DNA of 64,000 nt from Dolomedes plantarius (lineage: Eukaryota; Arthropoda; Arachnida; Araneae; Dolomedidae). The notes under the pieces are model-generated. The model worked only from the letters and a program-made list of their open reading frames with translations, was not told where the DNA came from and ran no database searches. Location: positions 220,031,391-220,095,390 of the forward strand of contig OU015490.1 in the NCBI GenBank assembly GCA_907164885.2, read 5' to 3'. How positions within the stretch are numbered: position 1 is the first letter of the stretch; every line of letters starts with the position of its first letter. Position numbers and translations under genes: made by a program. Shown piece after piece: positions 13,060 to 25,947 of the stretch.

Positions 13060-14735
13060 ATACATAAAATAAAATAAAAATAAAAAATAAATATATAATA
13101 AAAGAATCACAGAACGATTATTGCCACTTTTTGGCCAAAATCTGATTCAAACGCTAATTATTGCATTTAAAGTATTATCACTAGTTAAACTGTGAATATA
13201 CGAGATGCGCTTTTATATAAAGGAGAAAAAGACCTTGCAGGTGAAAATCGCGGTATAAGCAATCAGAGGGTTAATGCTGCAAAATTAATGTTTTGTATAT
13301 TATATTAAATTAATTTTTTTAATTAATTTTTCACTTTTAATTTTTCCCTAAATTATGCGAATTTCTGTTTAACAGAGTGATTCATACTGAAGTGTCCACA
13401 GATGATACTCAAACTATTGTCATATAATATAGTTTTATACGAATAACTCATAGAATTACATCGTTCTATGTTGGGAGAATTCGGATTAGAAAGCACCACA
13501 TTTTGGAAAACAAAACCTTGATTTTTAATTGCATATTTCTTTAAGACACGTATGAGTGAACGCATTGGTTTAATTATCTATCATTTAAAATGTTAATTCA
13601 TTTTCACATTATCAATTATCAAAGTATAAATATTTCTATATACGAAATTGTGTCTACATAGCGAATGTTTATTTGTAATCAATATATATCTGAGCAACAT
13701 ATTATTTTTCTACATATGACTGAGTCCACTCTATATGAATGTTAGGCAATGTCCCTATTTTTCCAAGAAAGAGGAAAAAAATGTTTCTGTAAGCATAATG
13801 TGAGTCTTGAACACATCCACCGCATTTGCATGTTGAACTTTCATAGCATTGCGTTAAAAAAATCCTAAATCTAAATCTCTGTTGTATTTTAAACACTTTG
13901 GAGAAAATTTTTTTTTGCATTTTGAGCTTCATATCTACTCATGCTGAATACCATGTTGTTTATTCTATTAAATTCATAATTTACTGTAGCGCTGGAAAGA
14001 GGAATAACTGAATTGCAATTCTCAAGCGCAAAATTTTTCAAATGTTTTGATCAAAATATTCTTTTAAAAAGTTATTTTTAGAGATTATAGCATCATAAAA
14101 TATAAGCCGCTAGTTTCTACTATAATTATGTCTGTAAATACAGTGTTATTTTGCGCATTATATGTATACCAGAGTCTACCTCTATGATTTAAGTCCATAT
14201 TTTTCGCGATACAATTTTTCCCAGTTTTATTTCTTTTGAACGATATACCTTAATTTGTACCATAATGGTATATTCTTCTGTTCTAATTTTGATTTCAACC
14301 ATCTTTAAAATATTATTGATTTTTGAAAAAAATCATTAATATTTATTCTCAAAGCAAAAAAAAAATATTATAAAATATAGTTTCATAGCCTTTTATGAAA
14401 ATTTCATTGACTATGTTTTTGTGAAATTTGAAAAAAAAAATTACCCAGAAATATTTTCAAGTGTACAAAAGGGAGAAAATTTATGTATTATTTTTCCGGT
14501 GCTAAATAAAGATTAGTCATTTTTTTAATACTTAAAATGCTTAAATGTACCTGTTCATTTATATCTAAATATGATTCTTTTATGTTCTCCCAAACGTATA
14601 TTCGAAGAAAAAAACACACAGTAAAAGAATTATTTACTAAGAATGCCGATTTTTCTTTAGCTCTGACAGTGGGAACATATTGATATAGAAGTATATACAA
14701 CAAGTAATCAGAATTAGTATTACTTGTACTACTAT
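13060..14735. other. AT-rich sequence without recognisable gene
   Basis: No recognisable coding similarity, RNA gene or element terminus. Confidence 0.5.
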
Positions 14736-14768
14736 AGCGGGCATAGATTTAATAAGTCTATGCCCGCT
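14736..14768. repeat. Strong isolated hairpin
   Basis: AGCGGGCATAGA and TCTATGCCCGCT form perfect 12-bp arms around a 9-base loop. The GC-rich stem contrasts with AT-rich surroundings and is followed by a T-rich stretch. It could be a palindromic MITE relic or a structured RNA site; the sequence does not decide. Confidence 0.7.
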
Positions 14769-15299
14769 TTATAATTTTTTTGTTTGTGTTGAATTGTTTA
14801 TATTATTATACCTTATTTAATAAGTATATTATATTGTGAATTGAATTATCTAATATATATTTTATTCATTCGAAACTGACGTGATTTTATAAAAAAAAAA
14901 CTTAGGTAGATAAAAGACTGACGTTAAAAACGAATGAGGAAAAAGGGGTATATGTTTTGGGCTAAGAGTTAGGATAATTGATTTTAATTAAAAGTGTTTT
15001 AATTAGCTATCTATGTCCCATTTATTGACCATTAATCAACTACACACATGCGTATTACTCTGTATGTATTCGAAAGGTAATACGTTATACAAAATTTCTA
15101 GTAGCTTGTGAAAATTTGTAAACTTACGTATGTTTTCTGCCAAAGTATCAAAGATGTATAAATATTTTATGATCTGTTGAGGAACTTCATACCAAAGCAA
15201 TATTTAGATGGTTCCACCTCCACTGAAGAGCCTATTTTGAGTCATGAACTGAAAACACGGCTCAAGCAATTTGTAAAATAAGTTCTTAGTTTAATTTCC

Positions 15300-15710
15300 G
15301 TAAGGATGATCATCTATGGCCTGGAGAACCTCTAATATTGCAAGGGATGAAAGTATATGATTTGGTGTGAGCAGTTTCTACAATTTGGGAACATTTTACA
15401 GGCATCCGGATGAATCTTCTTTTCCTTTTAGTGGTGTGTTCTTTGATACCCACTGTAAACTAAAAAAAATTATAACAAGACTCTTAATTTGAAAGTCTGA
15501 ATCTGGCCACTGCATTCGCATCACGTAGAGACACCTTATATCGAGAAACCAGAGTGGAAAAATAATTATTAAGTTGCCTAGCCACTTTGGCATATGTATC
15601 AGCAAACTCATTTCTCTCAACGCCAACATTTGCCGATGCCCATTCCATGGATACCCTGGGAGGAATTGTATAGAAACTTCCAGAACTTCATGAAGTTCAA
15701 AATTGCAATA
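15300..15710 (-). pseudogene. Non-LTR retrotransposon RNase H domain remnant
   Basis: On the minus strand, one frame reads MEWASANVGVERNEFADTY and on through AKVARQ, matching the last conserved block of non-LTR RNase H domains (W..aHvGv.GNE.AD..AK). Downstream in the same frame is RDANAVARFRLSN, resembling the short region that follows RNase H in Jockey/I-like elements, then a stop near 15483. Further decayed coding may extend to about 15300. RNase H removes the RNA strand during reverse transcription. The reverse transcriptase and endonuclease parts are absent, so this is a 5'-truncated, mutated copy. Confidence 0.65.
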
Positions 15711-15980
15711 ATTAGGACTTGCTTAAATATGAATTCGAAAAACGGCGCTCGAGATAGCCATAACTTTTATAAGCTCGTTTGTTTTCCAGCATTATAACAT
15801 AGATGCTTCTGCAGGGATAGCCGGTCACAGTTGGTTTTCTCATATGTTTAATTCGTTATATATGAGGCGGAATCTCATTCAGATCAAACTTTTCCCGGGT
15901 GAATTACGGAAGTGACTTCAAACGAAAATCTCCAATCTAAACATAACTAAATGCATTACAAAACACATCTGATCACATAA

Positions 15981-15981
<1 letters not shown>

Positions 15982-16020
<39 letters not shown>
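15982..16020. repeat. (TA)n array
   Basis: About 39 bp of uninterrupted TA. Confidence 0.95.
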
Positions 16021-16881
<861 letters not shown>

Positions 16882-16889
16882 GTGAGTGT

Positions 16890-18028
16890 ATATGTATGTA
16901 TGTATCTGGTTTCTCTTTTTCACTGAAAGTTTGTTTTCCTCTGATAAACTTTGACCTTTTATGGTAATCTATATGTGCAATCTAGATATCAATGTTGGCA
17001 TAAAAATATTGAGGTTTATTTGAGCATTAATGTGCCTGAAACCACCTAATCATTCTTTGTTTTTAGTAGTATTGATTTTTTTCACCAGTTTTCAGAAATA
17101 TTAGATTACTTTACATCATCTTTCGCTAAATACAGCCAAGTAAATCTACATGATTTATTTGTTGATTTTTTAGTAAAAACATAAAATAGTTTTCCTGTTC
17201 ACGAAGAAAATCCCTTTCCAGCTGAAAGATTATAGCAATGATAAACATATTATTAAAAAAGAGTTTTTTGATGGTGAGTTCCTACCAGCTAAAGTACATG
17301 ATTTTATCATCTGATGGGTTATCCCTTGCCAAATATGGAAACTTCAGTATCAATTTCTGATTTTATGGGTGAGCATAAATGTCATGTTTTCATCCGAAAG
17401 TGGCCGTAATTTTTTCAAAGATTTAAAATTAACAAAATGGTAATTATTTTTATCTTATGAAAAAGAAATACTCATCACTCGGCAACCCTTTGCGAGATTT
17501 TAATAATATTATGTATTTATAATTCTTCTCATTTCAAGCTTCCTTTTTCTTTTGTAGAATTTTGGCGGAGTTACCAATGAATTAACGCAGTGTATATCGC
17601 ATCAGACATATGTCATATATTCATAATATTAAACGGTTAGCTATGATAAATACCTGAAAATATGATGTACATATTCCTTTACAAAAATAGTTATTAAGTA
17701 CAGTTATCAGAAATCAAATAAAGTGAGAATAGCCGGCATCAGATTTTCCAGAATGAATATTTTAATTCTGTATATTTAAAATGCAACTTTATTTTTTATT
17801 TATGTGTCAAATTAGTAATAAATTGAGAATAAATGAAAAAGTCTCCCGATGAAGCCGATCACGTAAGGGAAACTGGATCAGCATAAAACACAGTGATTAA
17901 TTATGAAAAACTGTTAACTCAAAGAAATCCCTGTCCTCTATTTCCTATAACTTCATTCTAACTATGCCGTGTAAATGCACCCTTGACAAGAACAAAATCC
18001 CGAGGTTTTAATGCCGATTTTACAACAG
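16890..18028. other. AT-rich sequence without recognisable gene
   Basis: No readable gene or repeat terminus. Confidence 0.5.
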
Positions 18029-18287
18029 GAGTTGAGGCGTTGACGTTGAAAAAAAGGGTAAGAGCCAAAATTTCTGAAAAGTACTTTTTCACTGATACAA
18101 GGGTTTGTTCCAAGGATAATGGCGTTGAATAAAAGGTAAGGGCCTAGCTAGTTTGGTTTAATTCTGAGCACGGCAATTTTCTCCTTTTCAACGTCATTAG
18201 CCTTGGAACAAACCCCTGTATAAGTGAAAAAATACTTTTCGGAAACTTTGGCACTTACCTCCTTTCCCACGTCAACGCTTCAATTTC
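18029..18287. mobile_element. Foldback MITE-like element
   Basis: Arms of about 100 bp (18029-18136 and about 18190-18287) are inverted repeats. Shared blocks include GGTTTGTTCCAAGG against CCTTGGAACAAACC and GGCGTTGACG against CGTCAACGC. The loop is about 55 bp. It has no coding sequence, and I could not define an unambiguous target duplication, so the superfamily is unknown. Confidence 0.75.
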
Positions 18288-18289
18288 TC

Positions 18290-20226
18290 ATTATTAGTAT
18301 TGAAACTTTTCCACAGATGTTCAGCAGAAGCAAGCAGATTTGGTTTGGTACAACACCAATCTTGGAGCGTTCCCCTCACATCTAATTCCTTTCTTTAGTC
18401 CACAACTGACTTTTTTACTCGTGATTTATTAATGAAAACCCACTGACATAACTTTAACGACTTCTACTCCAGTAACACGAGAATCTTTAGATGGTTTTGT
18501 TGTAGAAGATACATTGTCCCTCGAGAATGAATTACTATGAGAATGAATTAATATGACAATTATTATGAGAAGTTATTACTACTATGGTAGGATCGACTAG
18601 TATGGTAGTATGGATGGACTAGGATGGTAGTATGGTACTATGGACCTCATGTGGTTACATATTAGCACGAAACTGTTTTTCAAAAAATATTCTGGTATCT
18701 TTTTGCCTTTTAAGATAGGTAGCCATGAAATTCAGGAGCTAGGCCAGCGACATTTGAGAAAATGTGTAAACTCACCTACCGGTAACTTAAACATTGATAA
18801 CTTTCAGGGATATATATAAAACATGATTTAGCTAGTAGAACATGACGTATGTTGTACATTTTTCGATTCATGATCTGATTTGCTGACTGGAGTGATGCCT
18901 TCTGACAAGTAATGGGTGAGTTGAAATGTATGATATTGATAGTGATGGTAAAAAATTGGCACCCAACACAGTAGATTTCACCATAAAAAAAACCAGGATT
19001 GTTTTGGTTGTTTGTTTGATGAATGAAAACGTATTTTCTTTATTTCAAGGGTACGCTCACGTCAGAAGAACATCAGAATATTATGTGCTTCCGGTGATTG
19101 TTGAGATCTACAATCGCTGATTTACAAGAACTGATAAACAACCAAGTATGTCTATGGTTTGTACAGTATATGTATGTTCACTTCTAGTACATTTTCAAGT
19201 GAGTTTCATTCTTACCTCTAACAATCAAGTATTGTAACATCTAGTCAAATCTATATTCCTTTAATAAAATAATACACGAGGAAATTACTCTCTGGGAAAT
19301 CAGAAATATTTAATTATTTAGGTGTTTTATATGTCAGCGACATCCTTGAAGGCAAATATACTCTTATCATATCTTTCTTTCAAGCTAATATTCAATTTGT
19401 TTCCACGTACGGAAAATATTAAATTTTAAAAACACATTAATGCATATTAGACATCGCAGTATTTTGCAAAATAGCAGAATTCGTTAAAAAAAAACTTAGT
19501 ATTTTTACCTTGTTAAAAATTTAGCTTGAAGCTAGATATACCGCAGATACAGGAGTTACATATACGAATAAAAAAGTATACCTCAAAACCTAACAAACCT
19601 AATTAAAAATACATCGAACGAGGTATCGAATCATAAGTGAATTTTCTACTAAGAAGTTCTAAGGGATATAATCTTAGCATTTGTTTAACTCAATGTAGTT
19701 AATTGGCCTTATTTAGTATGACTGGCAGTTCCGAACTTAACTGTGTAAATAAGTGATTACCTTTTTTTTTGTAGCAGACTAAGCAGTTTTTAGTCGGCCA
19801 TGCCTTCTCGCGTTTCTTTTATTAGTTACTTGTGGTTTTCTGAAGTAGAGAGGCTAATGGCTTTTTGAAATAAGTTTTACCAATATATATTTCCTTTTAC
19901 TATATTTCTTTGATTTTTTTCCGATATTCTCTTGAGAATTTTCATTAGTTATTCTTTTAATCATTGTATACGGTGAATAAGCTTTTATCATTTTTTTCCC
20001 TTAAAAAATACACTAATAAAAATAAAAGTATCCTTTCAAATTAGTTGTCATTCGACGAATTATGAAAAAAAAATAGATTGTAGCTATGAAAACTAAATGA
20101 TACTGTAAGTGCTATTGGCTGTTTTAAAGCTTTTTATGGCATCGTTTACTCCGTTAAAGATTTTTTTTTATTATAGATGTTGCTATGATGTCACTGGAAT
20201 GAACGTAAAAATAATTTATTTGTATG
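18290..20226. other. AT-rich sequence, minor simple repeats only
   Basis: At about 18575-18650, words such as ACTATGGTAG and TATGGATGGACTAG recur as a short degenerate repeat. Otherwise no gene or element terminus is visible. Confidence 0.5.
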
Positions 20227-20358
<132 letters not shown>

Positions 20359-20473
20359 TGACAGGCGTTGGGTTTGCGTGCTATAACATCTTAATTGCAG
20401 TCATCATGTCCATTAATGTCGTTGGCGAGTGGAAAATACGTAGAAGAAATAATCAGTCCATAATTCAAATTAG

Positions 20474-20830
20474 TTGATTTATTTCTTCTTTAAGAAAACC
20501 ACGATCGAAATCACTATTCCTCGATTGCCATTTTCAAAACTCTGCAAAGCCGAACAGAGCGGCCGCAAGCAGCGAGCTCCCAAATTAATCTGCGTAATTC
20601 TAAGTCAAAATAGTGCGTCTACCCTTATGGCACATGAGCAGAGCCCCATCTGGAAAATTCTAGAAGCTTGTTTTCGCGCCCAACCCTGTACATTATCTAA
20701 AAGTAAATTCTCTCCACGGATCTTCACTACCGCGAATCGAAGGTCAACTAATGAAACGGGAAAAACCCTTTTTTTCACCCGCAACGCGTCTTGGAATATG
20801 AAACTAGTGGCTTTTAGTGCCTCGAAATAA
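20474..20830. other. Base-composition island, open on both strands, unidentified
   Basis: This stretch is visibly richer in G and C than its surroundings (GCGGCCGC, GCGCCC and CGCGTC occur). It is open for 118 codons on the plus strand, and a minus-strand frame is also open for most of it. I recognise no domain on either strand. It could be an old element fragment or a former exon. The plus reading starts in T-rich sequence and looks unlike a normal protein. Confidence 0.35.
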
Positions 20831-20895
20831 TCTATCCCGAAGCCCCCTTTAAATTTTTAACTTAATTATTATTTCCCTTAATTAATTCTTGACAC

Positions 20896-20896
<1 letters not shown>

Positions 20897-20988
<92 letters not shown>
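20897..20988. repeat. (CA)n-(TA)n microsatellite
   Basis: About 40 bp of CA, a few interrupted CA/TACA units, then about 35 bp of TA. Confidence 0.95.
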
Positions 20989-20993
<5 letters not shown>

Positions 20994-21210
20994 CACACAG
21001 TACCCTACGGTAATGGACCGGACTGCAAGATGCTATTGTATTAGCGAAAGAATACATGCTTTAATAGGGTCCCACACGTACTGCAATTAATAGTACTAAA
21101 TCTAATTTTTATTATTTGAGATTGAATTCTCAGGCAGGTTGATTTACAGCAGGCATGTCAAACTCGTGGCCCTGAACGATTATATGTGCGGCCCAGGCTC
21201 TGCCTCTATA

Positions 21211-21475
21211 ACGGTATGTGAGGACAGATATGAAGTCGGCGATCTCGCCGTATGACATCCCACCTTTGAAGACTTCATGAAAGTACGTCCTATAGCTTTT
21301 TTAAGTTATGAAGAACTATGCTCTACCAAATGCATTCCAAAAACGAACACGGTAGTGCATGTTTCAAGTTACTCGTGAAAAAGAGGACGTCAGCTAAACC
21401 GCCGTACGAGTTTATCGTTCTTACGGCACTTTATTGGACAAAAGTAGCAGTAGAGACTGCACTATTTCCCCCTAA
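21211..21475. repeat. Body repeat, copy 1 of 2
   Basis: Aligns in direct orientation with 23341-23606. Shared words include ATCTCGCC, TATGAC, CCAAATGCATTCC, ATTGGA and AAAAGTAGCA in the same order. Confidence 0.65.
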
Positions 21476-21960
21476 AAGTATATTAATCCAAAGGACATGT
21501 GCCCCTGTAACGTTTAATCGGCACCAAACTGTAACGGTGAAATGCTTAGGTGAGGAGTGAAACCATCTATTATGTTGTAGAAATTAGATGAGGAACAGGC
21601 ACCTATCTATAATGTTGACTAAATTGTTGGAGACATTGATCAGTCTAAATGGACGCTGAAAGTCTTTATGTAGAAACGGGATTATTCAAGTTCGCAGAAA
21701 CTATATTGCTGAGGCATCAGTCTATGATGTAGAATAATAGTAAGTTGTTGGTACCAGTCTCTACGGAAATCTGACAAAAAGGGTATCAGTCCATGACGTA
21801 GAATCTAGAAGAATTATCTGGAGGAGTTGATGATCAAACATTCAGCAGAATATGAAGAATTCAAATTACAGGATTGTCAGCAATGTAGATGTTTCAACGA
21901 ATTACCTAAAAACTAACCTCAGTTTGGCCGAATAACTACAGCATCGTACAAACCTAGCGT

Positions 21961-22760
21961 TGTCACAATACCACAGGAATCTTCACCGCAACGTCGTCCA
22001 GGTGGGCGTTCAAGTAATTACTTGGGAGACAGACTAAAATAAGTTACAAGTCTCTGGTTACGATTAAAAAGTATTTATTCTTCGTCAATCATTGAGCCAG
22101 TCCTGAGTAATATGAAATGAGCAACTATATACACAGTATCGGATGAGCTCGATTCTACATGAGCTTAACAAAATAAAATGACCGTTCAGGTCTAAGTCAG
22201 AAACTTAAGTCACTAAGATAGCATGATAAAAAATAGCCCCCGATACAGTCTTGGCAGTGCCAAAAACTGATGGGGTGCTTAAACGTACAAATATATTAGA
22301 GAAACTATTCTCTCTCGAAAATATGGCTCACCGATCTCTTAATTTCAACACTGGATAGAAGTGCACAGGAGAGGAGTAAGGGTTGCAATAGTTTTAAATT
22401 AACGCCAAGGGAAACACCTCAGAAAGAAAGCCGGGAGCGACTCCACGAGAACTGCAACCGAGACAAAGGGCACGTCGGACAAAAAGCCGGTTAGATTAAC
22501 AAGGCAATTCACCGCCAAAAATTAAGTTTAGCTTACGCCAAGCAGGCAAACAAGCGGTGCGCAAGTAGCTGATTGGTCTAGCCGAAGCTGACATATAAAT
22601 GCGCCTAAATTCAATTGGATGTAGCTTCCTTACCAGAACGAAGGAAAGACATTTTCTCACGCGGTGAGAAAATCACACCAGCCGAAAAAGATGTTATCGT
22701 AGAAATTGGTGAAGTGCAGACTACACCAATGTCAAAACATTAATTTACGGAGCATTTAAC
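21961..22760 (-). mobile_element. Possible LTR (solo), minus strand
   Basis: Read on the minus strand, this block has a TATA-like ATTTATATG near 22597, an AATAAATA polyadenylation-type signal near 22074, and ends in ATTGTGACA at 21961. That order (TATA, poly(A) signal, CA end) fits an LTR. The start is not secure: a TGTTTTGACATTGG end at about 22740 is one option. I found no matching target duplication, no second LTR, primer site or gag/pol. Weak call. Confidence 0.3.
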
Positions 22761-23340
22761 GTACCCTCAAAGAAGAGTAAATGTATCCGGTCCATTTTAA
22801 AAAGGCGGTCATACAAAAAAAATTCCAATTTTACTGACAATAGGGTTGCGGTTCCTAAGAAACGTAAGTAATTTTAAGAGGCTTTTTCCAGGCACAAGAG
22901 AAACGGGTGGCGATTTATAGATGTTTTTCCCAGAACACCAAAATGGTGCAGAACTAACATTCAGAGACCTCCCACGTATTGGGGAACATGTAAAAAATAA
23001 ACCATTCTATTTCACAAGCTAAACTTGCTAATAGCTCAAGCAACCAAGTTACATTTAGGAATACAAGCAATTAAGTTATTTCTTAATTCATTACAACCAG
23101 CACTTTAACGTTAACACATTAACACAAAGAATATAACGAAAATCCTTGCTATAGCCCCCAAACACGAAAATATAGCATTTGCGATGATCGCGCATCAACC
23201 GTGAAAGCAGGACCGTCATATGATAGAAAATATCGATTTTCCAGCCACCGATCAAATAAAAACTGAGCTTACGGGACAATCGGGTATTGCAAAGGCGCTA
23301 GGATATTAGGATTTGCGGGATTTTTAAAATCCCGAGGATA

Positions 23341-23606
23341 TCGGGGTGATACAGTCTCCGCCACGTCCGCAAAGGCGGTAATCTCGCCATATGACGTCAT
23401 ACCGCTGAAAAAATTATGAAAATCATTCCCAAAGTATTTTTTAGTCGAAGAAAAGTATGCCCTGCCAAATGCATTCCGAAATCCAACACGGGCCGCGGGA
23501 CTGAAATTACTCGGGAAAGCGATGACGTCAGAGAAACCTACGAGCGAGTTTATTGTCTTTTAGGCTCTCATTGGATAAAAGTAGCACCAGAGATGTCTTT
23601 GATTCA
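23341..23606. repeat. Body repeat, copy 2 of 2
   Basis: Partner of 21211-21475, directly upstream of the second hAT-like left end at 23607. The 600 bp before it (22761-23340) hold nothing else I recognise. Confidence 0.65.
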
Positions 23607-24115
23607 GGCATGTCAAACTCTTGGCTCTCAACGATTATTTATACCGCCCGGTCCTAACCAATATAACGGTATATGACATCGTACCCCCTTATGCGACCTA
23701 TGGGTCTAATGCACTGGTACACCATTCACACCTCCGCTCCCCCCCCCCTCCCCACACGCTAGCAGGGAAAATTTTAGCAGCGACTACAACATGCCATACG
23801 AGTAGTCTGGTCAGTAAGAAGTCTTGCACGAAGTGATTTGGTCGTTGGATATAAACATGTAATATTTCACTTTCGTGTAACGCTTATTAATTTGTGCAAT
23901 TATACAATGTCTGGCAAGTTAATGTTCGAGAACAAATAGTTTCTGGAGGAAAACATTGATATTATTGTTGTTCTCGACTTTTTTGTACTATACTTTTCGA
24001 AATAAACCTACGTTTCTACGAAAATGAATTTAGAAGATTATCTTATTTCTTCGGCCCGCATAAAATTAAAATTCGCTCATTTGGCCCATGTCAGCCTTTT
24101 AGTTTGACATGCTTG
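23607..24115. mobile_element. hAT-type MITE copy within the composite
   Basis: Begins CAGGCATGTCAAACTC and ends AGTTTGACATGCTTG, giving a 509-bp element if these two ends belong together. The first 70 bp match the start at 21150. Flanks of this inner pair do not show a clear 8-bp duplication, so the true partner of the right end is uncertain. Confidence 0.5.
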
Positions 24116-24569
24116 ATTTTTCAGCATGTATTGCATGCACATGCATGTATTGCAGTGATTTATGGTTGATAATGTAATTTTTAGATGTTGATGTGAAAGA
24201 AGTCAGTTTCAGAGTGGAACCAATTTAGTTATTATTTTCGTACATCTGTGGGAATTAAAACATGTTTTGTATTAACTGTATCGAGAATCAAAAGATCACA
24301 AACACATCGAAGATTCAGGAATTAAGAAATGAACTAGTGAGGTAGGCCAATTTTATTGGATGTTTATAATGCCACATACACATTAGTAAATACATGCTTC
24401 AAAAACACGTAAATGAAAACAGCTACTTGAAACATCTTCAAAATGGAGTTACACCTTTTTTAAACTTTAGTATGCAAGGATAGGTTCTTTAAAAACGCTA
24501 TTTTTTCCAACTTCACTTAAGCATGTTTGAATGCATAGTATCATCTGAGACATTAGGAATAGCAAAAAG

Positions 24570-24745
24570 GTAGTGAAAGCGAGTAGCCGCCTGCATAGCT
24601 TTCGGCTCTAACCCCGTCTGGTTAGAGCCGAGACGGGGTTGTGTTCAAATCCCTAGCAAGTTTTTGAGTTTCCCGTACTGTCCCTTCATCAGGGAGCAAC
24701 ATTGGCTCACCCAACAGGTGTTTCGAAATTAAAGTAAACAACAAG
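24570..24745 (+). mobile_element. tRNA-derived SINE, copy 1
   Basis: Contains GTTCAAATCCC (24643-24653), a good RNA polymerase III B box, with a decayed A-box region about 50 bp upstream. The sequence after the B box (TCCCGTACTGTCCCTTCATC, then GGCTCACCCAACAGGTG) matches the body of the copy at 41.2 kb. The tRNA-like head contains two overlapping GC-rich palindromes at 24604-24638. Confidence 0.6.
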
Positions 24746-24749
24746 ATTC

Positions 24750-25240
24750 CATGGTGTTGTTTGAGCAAATGTCTTCAACAGTCAAGTGCCTTCAGCACTG
24801 GAGAAAAAAGAGTGCAACTCTGTAAGGAAATTTTGTCCAATGTCGACGAAACAGAAACTAATGTATTAAGTGGTGATTTTGTTTGGGGAGTTTGGGAAGC
24901 AAAATGTAGGAATTGAGATTTTAATATTTATTACTCAGGATCATAACAGATAAATTATCACACTGAGGGAGATTACAAGAGACATTTAAACAAAGCGTTT
25001 TTCTGGTATTTGAAATGGACGCTATGTCAAAAAAATATGTTTTTACATGTTATGTCTACTTCTATTCTTCGAATTTTTCCTAGTACGTTTTTATGAATAA
25101 TTACAGAAAAAATTAAATTTCCATTTCTTTCGGTGAAACACGTCAGTGGTCGGCATGAGCACTCAATGAGCCAGTCTTCTCCAGACAATAGTGTGCATCA
25201 AAATATATTTCGGTAGCAAGTGTATCAGGAAATAAATTAT
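24750..25240. other. AT-rich sequence without recognisable gene
   Basis: Nothing recognisable. Confidence 0.45.
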
Positions 25241-25249
25241 GTTATTAAA

Positions 25250-25740
25250 TTACTTTCAGAAATTGAGAACTAAACTGGAGAGCTCTTCGAACAGTAATTG
25301 CATGCAATTCAGAGCAGGGAATTGCCCTAAATGTGGATGGAAAAATGAAATTTTAATCGTTGCCATTAAGGAAGTCGGTATGACGATTAGACACAATTTA
25401 TTCAAACATATTCTTAAATGTTGCGATACATCAAATTATACGAGTGTTTTGATAATGTATGTATCTATCGGAAAGGAAGTGCTGTTAAGAAATCACAGTT
25501 TCAGTAATTGAGAGAAATGAACTAGAGAGCTGGTCGCCCATTATTGAATGAATTTCTGAGGAATAAATTGTTCTTCGGGTGCAATATTCCTTGACGTGAA
25601 GGAAGTCAGTAATCACAACGGGTGCAACTGAATCAACACTTTCCCAGATTTTACGGCATTTTAAAATATATCTCGCAATAAATGTACGAGGAAGCAAACA
25701 CTCACCGGTAGATAACCACCTCGTGAAATGAGAATTAAAC
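25250..25740. repeat. Possible old tandem duplication of ~250 bp
   Basis: The segments starting near 25254 and 25504 share AATTGAGA, GAACTA, GAGAGCT and GGAAGTCxGTA in order. Similarity is weak. A 90-codon frame (25239-25511) contains CPKCGW and HILKCC, which hints at a zinc-binding fold, but I cannot name it. Confidence 0.3.
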
Positions 25741-25760
25741 TTGATAGCTGATCAATCAAG

Positions 25761-25781
25761 ATATATATATATATATATATA

Positions 25782-25838
<57 letters not shown>

Positions 25839-25851
25839 ATATATATATATA

Positions 25852-25911
<60 letters not shown>
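25761..25911. repeat. (TA)n array with repeated GATATA interruptions
   Basis: About 150 bp of TA interrupted three times by TGATATA, indicating duplication of an interrupted unit within the array. Confidence 0.95.
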
Positions 25912-25913
<2 letters not shown>

Positions 25914-25947
25914 GTATGTATTCAATATGCAATACTTAATATACACT

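Larger units (their letters stand above)
21150..24115. mobile_element. Composite hAT-like repeat
   Basis: The left end CAGGCATGTCAAACTCG at 21150 and the right end AGTTTGACATGCTTG at 24101-24115 form a roughly 14-bp inverted repeat of the CAGGxxTGTCAAACTC type seen in non-autonomous hAT elements. Left flank ATTTACAG and right flank ATTTTTCAG could be a worn 8-bp duplication. GGCCC-rich words near both ends fit. The interior is not one clean copy: a second left end occurs at 23607, a body segment is duplicated, and an LTR-like block lies between. No transposase is readable. Confidence 0.55.

Noticed and set aside
12836..13072. Open frames of YIYIYI repeats (also at 9.5, 16.6, 20.1, 25.8, 51.5 and 56.9 kb)
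   Set aside because: These are translations of (TA)n microsatellites, which have no stop in any frame.
25239..25511. 90-codon frame with CPKCGW and HILKCC as a zinc-finger gene
   Set aside because: Too short, no standard finger spacing, and it lies in a possible diverged repeat.
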